Source: Alphaproteobacteria bacterium UBA4588 (lineage in GTDB: Bacteria; Pseudomonadota; Alphaproteobacteria; Puniceispirillales; Puniceispirillaceae). From it: DNA of 28,288 nucleotides. Under the pieces are notes generated by a model. The model was not told where the DNA came from, ran no database searches, and was given only the letters and a program-made list of their open reading frames with translations. A program made the translations under genes and the position numbers. This document shows, piece after piece, positions 15,899-24,111 of the stretch. Where the stretch lies: positions 1 to 28,288 of the forward strand of contig DGJU01000025.1 of assembly GCA_002387605.1 (NCBI GenBank). The letters run 5' to 3'. Numbering within the stretch: the stretch's first letter is position 1; every line of letters starts with the position of its first letter.

Positions 15899-17004
15899 CA
15901 GGTCTCCAGAAAGGCGGTTAAACTATCTTCATCAACATTGCGTTTTACGAACGCTGTGCCGATAGCGTTCAGCAATATAAAGGTTAAGGCTCCTTTATGA
16001 GTCTTTTTATCTTTGTACATATGCTGAATAAGCCGTGCAGGGTCTGCATTTCCAGCTGGCAGGCTTGCCCTATCGAAAGGTAAGTTCATGGCTTTGAGAT
16101 GGGCTTTGACACGCATTTCATCCTGCCCCGAAATAAGGCCGAGATGGCGTGAAAACCCAAACGCCATGCCAATGCCTGCGCCGACGGCTTCGCCATGTAG
16201 CAGGCGACCATCATACCCTGCCTCGGCTTCGAAGGCGTGAGCAAATGTATGACCAAGATTAAGCAGGGCCCGCACGCCACCCTCGCGTTCATCAGCAGCA
16301 ACAATATCTGCTTTTGCGCGGCATGAGGCGTGCACAGCATAAGCAATAGCGGTCTCATCGCGCGCAAGAACATTCTGCCCATGCGCTTCCAGCCATTCGA
16401 AAAACTCAGCATCGCCAAGAAGTCCGTATTTAACGATTTCGGCATATCCAGCGCGTAATTCGCGTTCCGGCAATGTTGCCAGAATATCAGTATCTGCCAG
16501 CACAAGCTTTGGCTGATGAAAGGCGCCAACAAGGTTTTTCCCCGCTGACATATTAATCCCTGTCTTGCCGCCAACAGAACTATCTACCTGCGCCAGAAGA
16601 CTGGTTGGTACTTGAATGAAATCAACACCGCGCAAAAGGCTGGCAGCAACATAACCAGCCAGGTCGCCAATCACCCCGCCGCCAAACGCAATAATGACAG
16701 TGCTTCTATCAACCCCAAGCGCCAGAATATCATCCAGTAGGCGTCCATAGACTAGGAGCGACTTGCTCGCCTCTCCTGCCGGCACATGAAGACTATCTAT
16801 CTTACGAGCAGAGTTAACGAGCCCTGCTTTTAGGCGTTCGCCATGGGCTGCGCCAACATTATCATCAGTAATGATCACAAGGTGCCTGTCGGCCGTGAAC
16901 GGCGCGGCATATGTATCTGCATTATCTATCAGGCCACTGCCGATATGGATGTCATAGGACCTTTCAGCAAGGCCAACAGAAATGGCGGTATTATTCTGTT
17001 TCAT
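15898..17004 (-). CDS. aroB: 3-dehydroquinate synthase
   Basis: Second step of the shikimate pathway: converts DAHP to 3-dehydroquinate, using NAD and a divalent metal. The 368-residue protein has the NAD-site motif GGGVIGDLAGYVA (from 108), VPTSLLAQVDSSVGGKTGIN (132-151), and the metal ligands Glu189 (AEIVKYG), His252 (LGHTFAHAFE) and His270 (LHGEAVGAG). Length is normal. Its start lies inside the last codons of aroK (14-base overlap) and its stop overlaps the next start by one base, so aroK, aroB and the CorC gene form one tightly coupled operon. Confidence 0.97.
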   Translation of the reverse strand: MKQNNTAISVGLAERSYDIHIGSGLIDNADTYAAPFTADRHLVIITDDNVGAAHGERLKAGLVNSARKIDSLHVPAGEASKSLLVYGRLLDDILALGVDRSTVIIAFGGGVIGDLAGYVAASLLRGVDFIQVPTSLLAQVDSSVGGKTGINMSAGKNLVGAFHQPKLVLADTDILATLPERELRAGYAEIVKYGLLGDAEFFEWLEAHGQNVLARDETAIAYAVHASCRAKADIVAADEREGGVRALLNLGHTFAHAFEAEAGYDGRLLHGEAVGAGIGMAFGFSRHLGLISGQDEMRVKAHLKAMNLPFDRASLPAGNADPARLIQHMYKDKKTHKGALTFILLNAIGTAFVKRNVDEDSLTAFLET

Positions 17005-17614
17005 CGATACTTTCTGACTGCTGGATGGCTGCGGTTACTAATGCGGCAAGTTTTGTAACGGAATGTGAAAGCCCGATCGCATCAGTTTTCAGGGTTAAAT
17101 CTGCTTTAGCATAATGCGGATTTCGGTCTTCAGCCAGTGACTTCAGTATCTTGAGCGGGTTATCACCATGCAGCAGAGGCCGCGATGCGGTATTTCCAAT
17201 ACGGGCCAGTAAAATTTCTGGGGGAGCATCAAGCCACACACTAAGTGCCTTCTGCTTGATTAAGTCACGCACGCCCGGCTGGCAGAACGCGCCGCCCCCT
17301 GTTGACAGAATAACCGGCGGTCCGTCAAGAATTGTCTCTATTGTGCGGGCTTCTATTTCGCGGAAATGAGATTCGCCACCTAGCTCAAAAATATCACGAA
17401 TACGCACATTTGTGACACGTTCAATTTCTGTATCGCTATCAATAAAAGGCCGACCCATATGGCGCGCTAGCTTGCTGCCAAGTGATGTCTTGCCTGCCCC
17501 CATCAACCCAACAAGAACAACAGATTTGTGATATGATTTATCGTGCTGAGATCTATCGGCTGTGCGCGATGAAGCAGAATCGTTTTGGTGAGGGTGCTGT
17601 GACATGATCTTCAT
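16991..17614 (-). CDS. aroK: Shikimate kinase
   Basis: Phosphorylates shikimate at the 3-position. The 207-residue protein has Walker A GLMGAGKT (36-43), the shikimate-binding Asp61 in DSDTEIE, FREIE (84-88), the GGGAF loop (107-110 region), and a lid containing ASRPLL. Compared with the usual 170-190 residues it carries a polar, His/Ser-rich N-terminal extension of about 30 residues. ATG 17614 and ATG 17605 are both possible starts and neither has a strong ribosome-binding site. First gene of the aroK-aroB-CorC operon. Confidence 0.95.
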   Translation of the reverse strand: MKIMSQHPHQNDSASSRTADRSQHDKSYHKSVVLVGLMGAGKTSLGSKLARHMGRPFIDSDTEIERVTNVRIRDIFELGGESHFREIEARTIETILDGPPVILSTGGGAFCQPGVRDLIKQKALSVWLDAPPEILLARIGNTASRPLLHGDNPLKILKSLAEDRNPHYAKADLTLKTDAIGLSHSVTKLAALVTAAIQQSESIDETE

Positions 17615-17747
17615 ATATCCGATTTAGGCGAAGAGGTAAAAGCCCTTTCATAACATATGGCAATGCTACCCTCGAATGGCAAATGTGGCAGAATTCAAGC
17701 ATGTTACTTCCAAAATTGCCGTAAATCAGCCATAATATACCCGCATT

Positions 17748-17761
17748 ACTTAGCGCTAAGT
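17748..17761. repeat. 14-base perfect palindrome in the aroK upstream region
   Basis: ACTTAGCGCTAAGT is a perfect 14-base palindrome in the 248-base gap between the divergent aroK operon and the xerD gene cluster. It may be an operator for either direction. About two such palindromes are expected by chance in 28 kb, so the position is more suggestive than the match itself. Confidence 0.3.
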
Positions 17762-17810
17762 GAGGTAATTATGATATAGAAGGCCAGATATATTCAGACC
17801 TTAGTGAAAG

Positions 17811-17841
17811 ATGACGGATTGCTCGGGTGATAAAGTACAAT
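17811..17841 (+). promoter_or_regulatory. Possible promoter of the small-peptide/xerD cluster
   Basis: TACAAT at 17836-17841 is a good -10 box 21 bases before the start of the 44-residue gene. The best -35 is ATGACG at 17811-17816, at a long 19-base spacing. Weak evidence. Confidence 0.28.
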
Positions 17842-17862
17842 AATGATTAAAATGAGGCATCA

Positions 17863-17997
17863 ATGAAACAGTCGAGTATTATCTTTGTCATTCTCCTTTG
17901 CGTAGGGCTTGCGGGCGGAGTTTTTCTATCGAACTGGCATATTCCAGCGCCAACAAAAATAGTGACTAAAATAATCGCAGATGACAGGTTCAAATAG
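17863..17997 (+). CDS. Small single-span membrane peptide, 44 residues, function unknown
   Basis: ATG 17863 has GAGG five bases upstream (17854-17857) and opens a 44-codon frame ending in TAG. The product is one hydrophobic helix, IIFVILLCVGLAGGVFL (residues 6-22), then a polar tail with HIPAPTKIVTKIIADDRFK. The tail pattern IPAPT...V.K.I..DRF resembles short unannotated proteins I recall upstream of xerD in other Rhodospirillales-like genomes, but I cannot confirm that here. It could be an anchored peptide or an uncleaved signal-type peptide facing the periplasm. The next gene starts 16 bases after the stop, so the two are probably co-transcribed. Confidence 0.72.
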   Translation: MKQSSIIFVILLCVGLAGGVFLSNWHIPAPTKIVTKIIADDRFK

Positions 17998-18013
17998 TAA
18001 GGGACATGTCTTG

Positions 18014-20020
18014 ATGTTTATTAATCGCTCTTTTTTCTCTTTTATTGTGGCAAGCCTGTTAATGCTTGCGAGCTCTGACGTTATCGCTCAGGAGGCAGGA
18101 GATGCGCTGCAACCAGCAGGTCCTATTTCACTTACTGGCCTTATAAATGGCGCCGCCGAGCCGCTTTCTGATAGTGAAGCAGAGGCAACCGCCTCAAATG
18201 GCAGTGAAGCCATCATTTATAATGCGAGACGCGCGCCTGAAGAGCCTGAAACAGCAGAAACTGATATCGCCCAGCCAACATCGCTCATTACCATTAGTGA
18301 TGCAGCAGATAATATGTCGGCTAAGGCACCAGAAGCTACTAGGCAGGTCTTAGAAGAGTTAGACAGCATAACCCCTACAGAGGATAATGCGAGCGTAAGT
18401 GCTGCGCGCGCGCCTCAGCCTGCTAACCGCATCGGACTTCGGTCTGTCTCCAATATCGGTCTTGCATCCATTGGCTTGCAGCAGGGAGATGCGCCAGCCC
18501 AGCTAAATAGCTTTATCTGGCGGCAGAGCGAAACTGCTAACATCATACCTCTTATTTTAGCAACGCCGTCTTATGGGTCTTCACAAACATTATCGACCCT
18601 GTCGCGCCAGATTATGGTGCAGCCTGCGGTTCCGCCTCTGAACGCTCAACAAGACATAAATGCGCTGGTTTCAGCTCGGCTGGAGTGGCTTGCTGGCGCT
18701 GGTCAGTCGGACAGCTTATCTGCGTTGGTGCGCAAATTGCCGGATGATGAAGACTGGAATGACTGGAAGCGCTGGCAGGTACAGTATGACCTGATGCGCC
18801 GAGCTGATGATACAGCCTGTAATGAAGCAAGCCGGCGGTCAGCTGAAACCTTGGATGGGTTTTGGCATAAGGCCAATATCATCTGCCTGTTGTTATCGGG
18901 ACAGAATGCCCCTGCTTCTTTTGCCGCTGATGTTTTGAATGCTAGTGGTGATGATGATGATAATTTCTTTCAGCTCGTTGATAAGCTGCTGGGCCGCCGG
19001 ACTGAAATTTCACTAGATATGAATGACCTCAGTCTTGTTCATCTGATGCTGATGGATGCCGCTCATGAGACGATATCGCTTGATGCGCTCGATAACATGC
19101 CATCTTCGATGATACAGGCATTGCCATCCTTCCGATATTTGGACGCTGACGCCAGCGTGACAGTTAGTTACAGGCTGTATGAGCGAGGCTTGCAAAGTAG
19201 CAGCGATACAGAACAAATCTGGCGATCGTTAAAAACAGCGCCAGTTCCTGCCGAAGCAGCCTTGTCCGAACTTAGTACTGTCGTACTTCCGGCGGCTGGC
19301 ATGCGCTCATCACATGGCTCTTCCAGTCCCTTTTTATGGGTTGCGCTGGTGAATAGAACCGAGCTATCCGCAGATTCTCTGGTGCGTGCGGCCCTTGAAG
19401 CAGAGGCCAGCACAGGTCGCCTCTCTCTCCTTCTGCCGCTTTATGATAGCCTTGTGAGGCACCGCGTTAAGATGGGCAATGCTGGCACACTGGATAGGGC
19501 AACAGCAGAACTTTATGCTTTTGTTATGCAGGCACATGACCCAGCGCAGGAGCTTCCCGCCGGCTTGTCTGATCAAGCAGGCGTTGCTGAATATTTATCA
19601 CAAATATTGAATGTTGCATCAGGCGATGTTTGGGATGCGGATGCTCTTGAAGGGCTGGATTTATGGCATGTGTTGCCGCTACTTGATGCACTTGATGTGC
19701 AGCGCCCAGAAGAAGAGTGGCTTGCCCGCGCATCTAATACTGTAGCAACAAGTCTTACTCTGGGCAGACCTTACCTTAGCGTGCCAGCAGATAGAATGCT
19801 GGCACTGGAGGAGGCATCACGTTCTGGGCGGGTCGGTGAGACAATTCTGTTAATCGCCCATCTGGTGCAGGGCGCCCATCTTGGTTATATCCGGCCCGAA
19901 GATGGCGCAGTTATGATACAAGCCCTTAACATGATAGGGCTTGAAGATGCTGCCCGTAATTTTGGCAGGGAGCTGATTATCGGACAGCTAGAACGCCGCT
20001 ATCAGGCTCAGGAAAACTAG
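18014..20020 (+). CDS. Large exported protein of unknown function
   Basis: 668 residues. ATG 18014 has AAGGGA about ten bases upstream and opens a signal peptide: basic N-terminus, hydrophobic core IVASLLMLASS, and cleavage probably after Ala25 (VIA/QEAG). The first 130 residues of the mature chain are Ala/Glu/Pro/Ser-rich and probably disordered. The remainder is rich in predicted helices and reminiscent of a repeat (solenoid) fold. Two cysteines, 269 and 291, flank a segment ending FWHKANIIC and might form a disulphide. I see no catalytic motif. Similar proteins upstream of xerD have been labelled 'antifreeze glycopeptide', a composition-based name without functional support. Nine bases precede xerD, so one operon is likely. 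Confidence 0.85.
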   Translation: MFINRSFFSFIVASLLMLASSDVIAQEAGDALQPAGPISLTGLINGAAEPLSDSEAEATASNGSEAIIYNARRAPEEPETAETDIAQPTSLITISDAADNMSAKAPEATRQVLEELDSITPTEDNASVSAARAPQPANRIGLRSVSNIGLASIGLQQGDAPAQLNSFIWRQSETANIIPLILATPSYGSSQTLSTLSRQIMVQPAVPPLNAQQDINALVSARLEWLAGAGQSDSLSALVRKLPDDEDWNDWKRWQVQYDLMRRADDTACNEASRRSAETLDGFWHKANIICLLLSGQNAPASFAADVLNASGDDDDNFFQLVDKLLGRRTEISLDMNDLSLVHLMLMDAAHETISLDALDNMPSSMIQALPSFRYLDADASVTVSYRLYERGLQSSSDTEQIWRSLKTAPVPAEAALSELSTVVLPAAGMRSSHGSSSPFLWVALVNRTELSADSLVRAALEAEASTGRLSLLLPLYDSLVRHRVKMGNAGTLDRATAELYAFVMQAHDPAQELPAGLSDQAGVAEYLSQILNVASGDVWDADALEGLDLWHVLPLLDALDVQRPEEEWLARASNTVATSLTLGRPYLSVPADRMLALEEASRSGRVGETILLIAHLVQGAHLGYIRPEDGAVMIQALNMIGLEDAARNFGRELIIGQLERRYQAQEN

Positions 20021-20029
20021 TGCGAGGCC

Positions 20030-20938
20030 ATGGCCACAATATCAAATGAGACGCTGATTACCCATTTTTTATCTGCGCTAGCCGCAGAGAGGGGCGTGTC
20101 TGAAAATACCCTATTTGGCTATAAAAATGACCTGATGGCGCTGCATGATAGTATGGCTGTTTCGTTTGTGGTGATGACGGCTGATGATATCAGGCAGTCA
20201 GTGCAGAAGTTCCATATTGAAGGTCTTGCTGCCCGTACCGTCTCACGCCGCCTGAGTGCGGTACGACAATTTGCAGGCTGGATGGTATCTGATCACATAA
20301 GGCAGGATAATCCGAGCTTGTTCCTCGATAATCCTAAATTACCAGACCCGCTGCCAAAAAGCCTCAATGAAGCTGACGTCTCATCCCTTATTACTGCTTG
20401 CAGCAAGCTTGAGCCGCCTTATGATTTGCTGATGCAAGCTGGATTGGAGCTGATGTATTCAGCGGGTTTGCGTATCTCTGAGTTGCTTAGTTTAAGGCTT
20501 CAGGATTTCACAGCAGATAAAGATATGCTGCTGATACGCGGAAAAGGCGGCCGGGAACGTATGGTGCCGCTCACAGCCATTGCAATCGCAACAGCCAGAC
20601 GCTGGCGGGATGCGCGGGATGCTGATGGTCCTGATGCAGAAACTGACCAATTGCTTGGTTATCGCTCACAAGAAATGACCCGTCAAAAATTCAGCCTCTT
20701 GCTAAAACAGGTTGCCCGGCATGCTGATCTCGATGAGCGTAAGGTCAGTGCACATGTTCTGCGCCACAGTTTTGCAACCCATCTATTGAATAGGGGGGCT
20801 GATTTACGCAGCCTCCAGATGCTGCTGGGTCATGCCGATATTGCAACTACGCAGATTTATACCCGTACCCGCCAAGATAGACTGGCAGGGCTGGTGAGTG
20901 ATGCGCACCCGCTTGCAGAATCTGATAGGAAAGAGTAA
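20030..20938 (+). CDS. xerD: Tyrosine recombinase XerD
   Basis: Site-specific recombinase that resolves chromosome dimers at dif, normally with XerC. The 302-residue protein has the N-terminal SAM-like core-binding domain and a full catalytic set: Arg148 (AGLRISELL), Lys172 (RGKGGRERM), His242 and Arg245 (HVLRHSFATH), His268 (LGHADIATTQIYTR) and Tyr277. XerD is preferred over XerC from overall resemblance, but the two are hard to separate by eye. Third gene of the cluster with the small peptide and the exported protein. No integrase-associated att repeats or mobile-element genes are nearby, so this is the housekeeping enzyme. Confidence 0.92.
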   Translation: MATISNETLITHFLSALAAERGVSENTLFGYKNDLMALHDSMAVSFVVMTADDIRQSVQKFHIEGLAARTVSRRLSAVRQFAGWMVSDHIRQDNPSLFLDNPKLPDPLPKSLNEADVSSLITACSKLEPPYDLLMQAGLELMYSAGLRISELLSLRLQDFTADKDMLLIRGKGGRERMVPLTAIAIATARRWRDARDADGPDAETDQLLGYRSQEMTRQKFSLLLKQVARHADLDERKVSAHVLRHSFATHLLNRGADLRSLQMLLGHADIATTQIYTRTRQDRLAGLVSDAHPLAESDRKE

Positions 20939-21012
20939 GTTAATGGCTCAATTTGAGTACGTTAGCTGAATTAAGCGGCCGAATAACGAATTTGTGACAG
21001 GGATGGGCAAAC

Positions 21013-21969
21013 ATGCGTCATTTTCTCGATTTTGAAAAACCAATTGCCGCTCTTGAAGGTAAAATTCAAGAGCTTCGCCACCTTGGTAGTGATTCAGGCC
21101 TGAATATCGCGGATGAAATCGGCAAGCTACAGTCCCGCATCGATAAAGAGTTGAAGCAGACTTATACAAAGCTGGGCCCGTGGCAGAAGGTGCAGGTTGC
21201 CCGCCACCCAGAGCGCCCGAAACTCGTACAGATTATTGACCAGCTTTTCACCGAGTTTACAGAACTTTCAGGTGACCGGAATTTTAAAGAAGATTTTGCC
21301 ATTATTGGCGGGTTGGCGCGGTTTCGCGGCCGTCCGGTTATTATTATGGGAACCGAAAAAGGCAGTACAACCGAAGAGCGTATCAAGCGCAATTTTGGCA
21401 TGGTTCGCCCCGAAGGTTACCGTAAAGCAATCCGGCTAATGCAGCTTGCCGATCAGTTCGGCCTGCCGGTTATTAGTTTTGTTGATACAGCTGGCGCCTA
21501 TCCAGGACGCGGCGCTGAGGAACGCGGCCAGGCAGAAGCTATTGCGCGGTCTATTCAGGCCTGTCTGAACCTAAAAACACCGCTTATTTCTGCGATTATT
21601 GGTGAAGGCGGTTCAGGCGGCGCCATTGCGCTGGCTACCGGGAATAAAGTCATCATGTTCGAACATGCTGTCTATTCGGTTATCTCGCCAGAGGGCTGTG
21701 CATCTATTTTATGGCGTAGCTCTGATAAGGCCGAGACAGCGTCTGAGGCGTTGCGCCTTACGGCCGCTGATATGATGCAGCTTGGGATCATTGATCAGAT
21801 TGTAGATGAGCCTGTAGGCGGGGCGCACCGCGATGTTGCAGCAGCATTACTCAACATGTCTGATGCCATCGAGCAGGAACTCGTCGCACTTGATGCTCTC
21901 AGTCCTGGTGAATTGCGGGCAAACCGGCGCGATAAATATGTTGCTATGGGTGAAAAGTCTCTGGCCTAG
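21013..21969 (+). CDS. accA: Acetyl-CoA carboxylase carboxyltransferase subunit alpha
   Basis: Transfers carboxyl from carboxybiotin to acetyl-CoA to give malonyl-CoA, together with AccD; first committed step of fatty-acid synthesis. The 318-residue protein begins with the typical FLDFEKPIAALEGKIQELR. It has FRGRPVIIMGTEKG, SFVDTAGAYPG, and the oxyanion-hole glycine loop GEGGSGGAIALA starting at residue 197, followed by YSVISPEGCASILWR. Length and order are normal. An AGGGA lies about ten bases before ATG 21013. It follows xerD by 74 bases on the same strand. It is convergent with the nitrilase-family gene, 46 bases away, with no clear terminator between them. Confidence 0.97.
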   Translation: MRHFLDFEKPIAALEGKIQELRHLGSDSGLNIADEIGKLQSRIDKELKQTYTKLGPWQKVQVARHPERPKLVQIIDQLFTEFTELSGDRNFKEDFAIIGGLARFRGRPVIIMGTEKGSTTEERIKRNFGMVRPEGYRKAIRLMQLADQFGLPVISFVDTAGAYPGRGAEERGQAEAIARSIQACLNLKTPLISAIIGEGGSGGAIALATGNKVIMFEHAVYSVISPEGCASILWRSSDKAETASEALRLTAADMMQLGIIDQIVDEPVGGAHRDVAAALLNMSDAIEQELVALDALSPGELRANRRDKYVAMGEKSLA

Positions 21970-22015
21970 CCAGTTGGCTAACTATCATAGAGACAGCGCG
22001 CACTATTGAGACTCT

Positions 22016-22858
22016 TTAGCTGATAATTCTAACAGGCATCAGTTTCTGCCTGTTATCTGCTGTGCCGTGGCGCTTCTGGGCAGCGCCGCACGCTGCAAGG
22101 TCAATATCTGCTGTCACAAACCCCTTATCAGATGAGCCTGCATCAGCTAGTACCTCTCCCCATGGCGCTACAATCAGCGCATGACCATATGTCTGCCGGC
22201 CATCTGCATGAGTGCCATATTGAGCAGCCGATAGCACGAAACAGCCTGTTTCAATGGCGCGGGCGCGTTGTAGAATATGCCAATGCGCCGCCCCTGTTAC
22301 AGCTGTGAAGGCAGACGGAATAACCAGAAGATCTGCGCCGGCTTCTGACAGCCCCTGATAGAGTTCAGGAAACCGGATATCATAACAGATAGACAGGCCA
22401 ATATTGCCAATGGCTGTTTGGGCAAGCACAGGCTCATAGCCTCGCTGGAAGCGTTCGGACTCGCGATAAGTCCGACCATCACCAACAGTCGCATCAAACA
22501 TGTGGATTTTATCATAGCGTGCAGAAATTTCACCCTGCGGGTTGAGAAGATATCCGCGATTAGTACATTTATCTGCGCCACTATCGCGCATCAAAAGTGA
22601 GCCAACCGACAAAAACACCTGATGGGTTTTTGCAAGCAAACATAGGCGTGCCAAGCTGGGGCTTGTTGCCTCATCTTCAGCCTGGTCATAGAGCGCCTGT
22701 CTGTTGGGGCTTAGGAAGGTTGCACATTCTGGCAAACATACAAAAGACGCGCCTTCGGCGGCACTTTCAGCGACAAGTTCTTCGATGATAGGCAAGGTCT
22801 CTGACGCGCTAGCAGCAGCACAATATTGAAGAACAGAAGCTTTGAGCTGCATTGTCAT
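22016..22858 (-). CDS. Carbon-nitrogen hydrolase (Nit/omega-amidase family)
   Basis: 280-residue nitrilase-superfamily amidase with the catalytic triad Glu44 (CLPECATF), Lys117 (YDKIHMFD) and Cys158 (SICYDIRFPELY). The close resemblance to Nit1/Nit2 proteins suggests hydrolysis of deaminated glutathione or of omega-amides such as alpha-ketoglutaramate; the substrate is not provable from sequence. ATG 22858 is preferred (AAAAAGG about 11 bases upstream). An upstream frame extension would overlap grxC and lacks family resemblance. It follows grxC by 37 bases on the same strand, which fits a role in glutathione metabolite repair. Confidence 0.9.
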   Translation of the reverse strand: MTMQLKASVLQYCAAASASETLPIIEELVAESAAEGASFVCLPECATFLSPNRQALYDQAEDEATSPSLARLCLLAKTHQVFLSVGSLLMRDSGADKCTNRGYLLNPQGEISARYDKIHMFDATVGDGRTYRESERFQRGYEPVLAQTAIGNIGLSICYDIRFPELYQGLSEAGADLLVIPSAFTAVTGAAHWHILQRARAIETGCFVLSAAQYGTHADGRQTYGHALIVAPWGEVLADAGSSDKGFVTADIDLAACGAAQKRHGTADNRQKLMPVRIIS

Positions 22859-22895
22859 ATTCTGCTGTACCTTTTTGGCAAGACGGGGTGAGTTA

Positions 22896-23168
22896 TCAGG
22901 CGCTAAGCGATAATAATTTATCAAGCGTGCCTGTTCGCTCCAATGCGAATAATTCGTCACAGCCGCCAATATGGTCGTCATTAATAAATATCTGTGGCAC
23001 TGATGTGCGCCCGCCCGCCCGCGATGTCATAAGCGTGCGCCCGTCTCTATCAGCGCTCACATCCCGTTCAGTAAAGCTAACACCTTTTTGGGTGAGTAGT
23101 TTTTTTGCGCGGACACAAAAACCACAGAACTTACTGGTATAAATTTCGACTGCTGCTGCGTCTGCCAT
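22896..23168 (-). CDS. grxC: Glutaredoxin 3 (GrxC-like), CGFC active site
   Basis: 90-residue thiol-disulphide oxidoreductase using glutathione. The active site is Cys15-Gly-Phe-Cys18 within YTSKFCGFCVRAKKLL, in place of the usual CPYC. The TSVPQIFI cis-proline loop and GGCDEL glutathione-binding segment follow. A good ribosome-binding site (AAAGG) lies eight bases before the start. Located between comF and the Nit-type amidase on one strand. The second cysteine is kept, so it remains a dithiol enzyme. The glycine resembles monothiol CGFS glutaredoxins, which may change redox potential or cluster binding (inference). Confidence 0.93.
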   Translation of the reverse strand: MADAAAVEIYTSKFCGFCVRAKKLLTQKGVSFTERDVSADRDGRTLMTSRAGGRTSVPQIFINDDHIGGCDELFALERTGTLDKLLSLSA

Positions 23169-23245
23169 GGTGCTACCTTTTATCTAAAACGAACATTGAG
23201 ACTCTAACATAGGATGGCCGGCCTGTTATTTCCAGAGCCCGAGCG

Positions 23246-24004
23246 TTACATAACACGCAAGAGTACAAGAGCGCTGACGGAGGCAGCCTTGCCGCGGGTC
23301 ATCAGCAGACGAGCACAGCTTTCCATTGTTGCGCCAGTTGTCAGTACATCATCTATGAGGAGGATATTTTTGCCGTTGAGTGCATCAAGACTGTCATGTT
23401 TCAGCAGAAAGGCGCCGGATACGTTCTGAAGCCGCTTTTTGCTTGTAAGGCCGCCCATCGAGCGGGTGTTGCGATGACGCAGCAGAATATTCGGCGTGAA
23501 ATGGACAATATGCCGGCTGCTAGCACTCAGGTTTCTTGCAAGTTCTGCTGACTGATTATACCGACGCGAAAAATACCGCGCTTTATGAAGTGGGACGGGC
23601 ATAATTATCATCCCGTCTGATGCCATAGCATCAAATAGTGGCCGCAAAAGCTGAACGAGCAGCGGTGTAAGTGATAATCTATCGCCATGTTTGAACGGCA
23701 GGATGAGACCTTTTGAGACATCATCATAAATCAACACACTGCGCACCTGCGTTAAAATAGGATCTTTTATATGACATTTTCCACAAAGCGATTCGGGGAG
23801 TGCATGGGCAAGAGGACGCCCGCATCGCGCACAAAATGGCGCTGATATGTGGGTAAGGCCGAGCCAGCAGTCTGAGCATAATCCGCGCGCTGCAACATGC
23901 TCTGCGCATAGAGCACATCCGTTCGGGAGCAGAATATCTAGCCCATACCGGAAAAGCTGATTGATAGAGCCAGGCAGAATACGGGGCGGTGGAGATTTGC
24001 GCAT
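23246..24004 (-). CDS. comF: ComF family phosphoribosyltransferase-like protein
   Basis: 252 residues. The N-terminus has four CxxC pairs (Cys30/33, 43/46, 58/61, 74/77), forming the usual ComF zinc-binding module. The C-terminus is a type I phosphoribosyltransferase fold with the PRPP-binding motif ILLIDDVLTTGATMESC (214-230). ComF homologues are needed for DNA uptake in naturally competent bacteria but are widespread in species not known to be competent, where their role is unsettled. AGGA lies eight bases before the start. First gene of the probable comF-grxC-amidase unit, divergent from the methyltransferase gene. Confidence 0.9.
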   Translation of the reverse strand: MRKSPPPRILPGSINQLFRYGLDILLPNGCALCAEHVAARGLCSDCWLGLTHISAPFCARCGRPLAHALPESLCGKCHIKDPILTQVRSVLIYDDVSKGLILPFKHGDRLSLTPLLVQLLRPLFDAMASDGMIIMPVPLHKARYFSRRYNQSAELARNLSASSRHIVHFTPNILLRHRNTRSMGGLTSKKRLQNVSGAFLLKHDSLDALNGKNILLIDDVLTTGATMESCARLLMTRGKAASVSALVLLRVM

Positions 24005-24111
24005 GCACCATATCCTAGTATAGAAGGGGTTAACAAAGGCTGAAGTCAGCCCTATCTCTTTATTTCATGAGCTAGTCCCGATTGATTTTGTCCCAGATGG
24101 GTTTGTTTTAA

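Noticed and set aside
15594..15965. 123-codon plus-strand frame over the CorC gene start
   Set aside because: Antisense to the DUF21 membrane region and the aroB end; composition mirrors the hydrophobic codons on the other strand.
20030..20938. xerD as the integrase of a mobile element
   Set aside because: Housekeeping-length XerC/D protein in a core-gene setting; no att repeats, tRNA target or cargo genes nearby.
21961..21980. Hairpins after accA (CTGGC-CTA-GCCAG and TAGCCA-GT-TGGCTA)
   Set aside because: Short stems with tiny loops and no T run on either strand, so not supported as a terminator.
24038..24051. GGCTGA-AG-TCAGCC inverted repeat between comF and the methyltransferase gene
   Set aside because: Six-base arms are common by chance and there is no supporting promoter signal.
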